Assembly (NCBI GenBank): GCA_020050965.1
Contig: JAGVJV010000080.1
Coordinates: forward strand, 1-5,602
From: Parachlamydiales bacterium
Lineage (GTDB): Bacteria > Chlamydiota > Chlamydiia > Chlamydiales > Rhabdochlamydiaceae
DNA: 5,602 nucleotides
Reading direction: 5' to 3'
Shown: piece after piece, positions 4,900-5,602 of the stretch
Layout of the letters: every line of letters begins with the position of its first letter
Numbering within the stretch: the first letter of the stretch is position 1
Translations under genes and position numbers: made by a program
Notes under the pieces: model-generated
Database searches by the model: none
Told to the model about the DNA's origin: nothing
The model's input: the letters and a program-made list of their open reading frames with translations, nothing else

Positions 4900-5602
4900 A
4901 TGGATTATTTTAATCATAAAACAAATCTTTTAACTGACGTCGACGATATCCTCATCGAGAAACTCGAAAGGGCGCTCCATAAACCGACCCAGGCGGTGGT
5001 GATCCATGATGTGGCCAAAATTGCCTCTGAGCATTCAGGGGTCGACCTTGCCATTGCCGCTTCGCGTCTCCCACCCTATGCTAGAGCTGTCCTATTCCAA
5101 AATTGCACTTCCCTCGAAGAGCAAATCAATTTTTTAAGCAATACCGATAGTAGTACCCGGATCGCCGTCTTCCGCGAGATTACCGACGAAGAGATAATTA
5201 GTGTCATCGAGAGGATGCCACCCGATGAGGCGGTCGAAGTGATGGAAGACCTCTCAGAAAGGCGCTATCGCAAAGTGATCGAAAGCATGGAGCCGAATAA
5301 GGCCAAGCGGATTAAAGAGATTCAGAAGAATGCGCGCAACACCGCCGGCCGGCTGATGACCAATGAATTTTTTGCCTTTTCCCTAGAAACGACCATTGGG
5401 GAAGTGGGCCTCACCATCCGCAATAACCCAGGGATCGACCTCACAAGGCGAATTTTTGTGATTAATCAGCAAGGGGAGCTGCAAGGCTATGTCCCGGCCC
5501 GCAACCTGATCATCAATTCGCATAGCCTCCCTTTAAAGCAGGTCATGCGGCCTATTTTGCACAAAGTGACTGTCGATGTGCCTCGCGAAGAGGTGGTCGA
5601 CA
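4900..5602 (+). CDS. mgtE: MgtE-type magnesium channel/transporter, N-terminal cytosolic part (gene runs off the right edge)
   Basis: MgtE proteins are dimeric, Mg2+-gated channels of the inner membrane that import Mg2+ and close when cytosolic Mg2+ binds their N and CBS domains. The frame stays open from ATG 4900 to the window end, giving 234 residues. Residues about 36-145 form the helical N domain (for example RLPPYARAVLFQNC, then IISVIERMPPDEAVEVMEDLSE). The signature NTAGRLMTNEFFAF (147-160) introduces the first CBS domain (about 150-208, with IRNNP, RRIFVINQQGELQGYVPARNLI). The second CBS domain begins near 210 (LPLKQVMRPILHKVTVDVPREEVVD). The C-terminal membrane domain, usually five helices, is beyond the window, so channel function cannot be verified here. 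A strong promoter and SD precede it. The predicted leader is about 17 bases, leaving no room for an M-box type riboswitch, so control is probably at protein level. Confidence 0.93.
   Translation, partial: MDYFNHKTNLLTDVDDILIEKLERALHKPTQAVVIHDVAKIASEHSGVDLAIAASRLPPYARAVLFQNCTSLEEQINFLSNTDSSTRIAVFREITDEEIISVIERMPPDEAVEVMEDLSERRYRKVIESMEPNKAKRIKEIQKNARNTAGRLMTNEFFAFSLETTIGEVGLTIRNNPGIDLTRRIFVINQQGELQGYVPARNLIINSHSLPLKQVMRPILHKVTVDVPREEVVD

Overview
The window carries three conserved housekeeping genes and an accessory segment of two plus-strand genes set between them. From left to right it holds the 5' part of menF (minus strand, running off the left edge), a small orphan gene (plus), an F-box/leucine-rich-repeat (LRR) gene (plus), complete typA (minus) and the 5' part of mgtE (plus, running off the right edge). 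No tRNA, rRNA, CRISPR array, insertion sequence or prophage gene was seen.

The sequence alone does not fix the organism. A typical bacterial set (isochorismate synthase, the ribosomal GTPase TypA/BipA, an MgtE-type magnesium channel) lies beside a eukaryote-like F-box + LRR protein. This combination is best known from amoeba-associated, non-Chlamydiaceae members of the Chlamydiota (Parachlamydia, Protochlamydia, Waddlia, Estrella and Simkania-type relatives), whose genomes carry expanded F-box/LRR families. That assignment is an inference. Chlamydiaceae make menaquinone by the futalosine route and would not be expected to carry menF, so an environmental chlamydia or another intracellular bacterium of protists fits better.

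Positions 1-849 encode 283 N-terminal residues of isochorismate synthase, the entry step of the classical menaquinone pathway. An AT-rich divergent spacer (850-938) separates it from the small unknown gene, whose best-supported start is ATG 939 (124 aa), not ATG 918. A 105-base AT-rich spacer with a plausible promoter (TTGAAT-17-TAAAAT) leads into the 529-aa F-box/LRR protein, the most interesting gene here. It has an F-box-like segment near the N-terminus, followed by two tandem copies of a unit made of a helical spacer plus an LRR block, so it arose by internal duplication. It ends one base from the convergent end of typA, and both stop codons sit inside a perfect 8-bp inverted repeat.

typA (603 aa) is complete, with all five GTPase G-motifs and the BipA-specific C-terminal domain. 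It is divergent from mgtE across a 78-base spacer that contains a strong extended -10 sigma70-type promoter and a strong Shine-Dalgarno (SD) sequence for mgtE. The predicted mgtE leader is too short for a magnesium riboswitch.

The three housekeeping genes look unrelated in function and are not one operon. The orphan gene and the F-box/LRR gene look like an accessory insertion between conserved neighbours: they are flanked by AT-rich spacers, and sampled lines of the LRR gene are lower in G+C than sampled lines of typA and mgtE.
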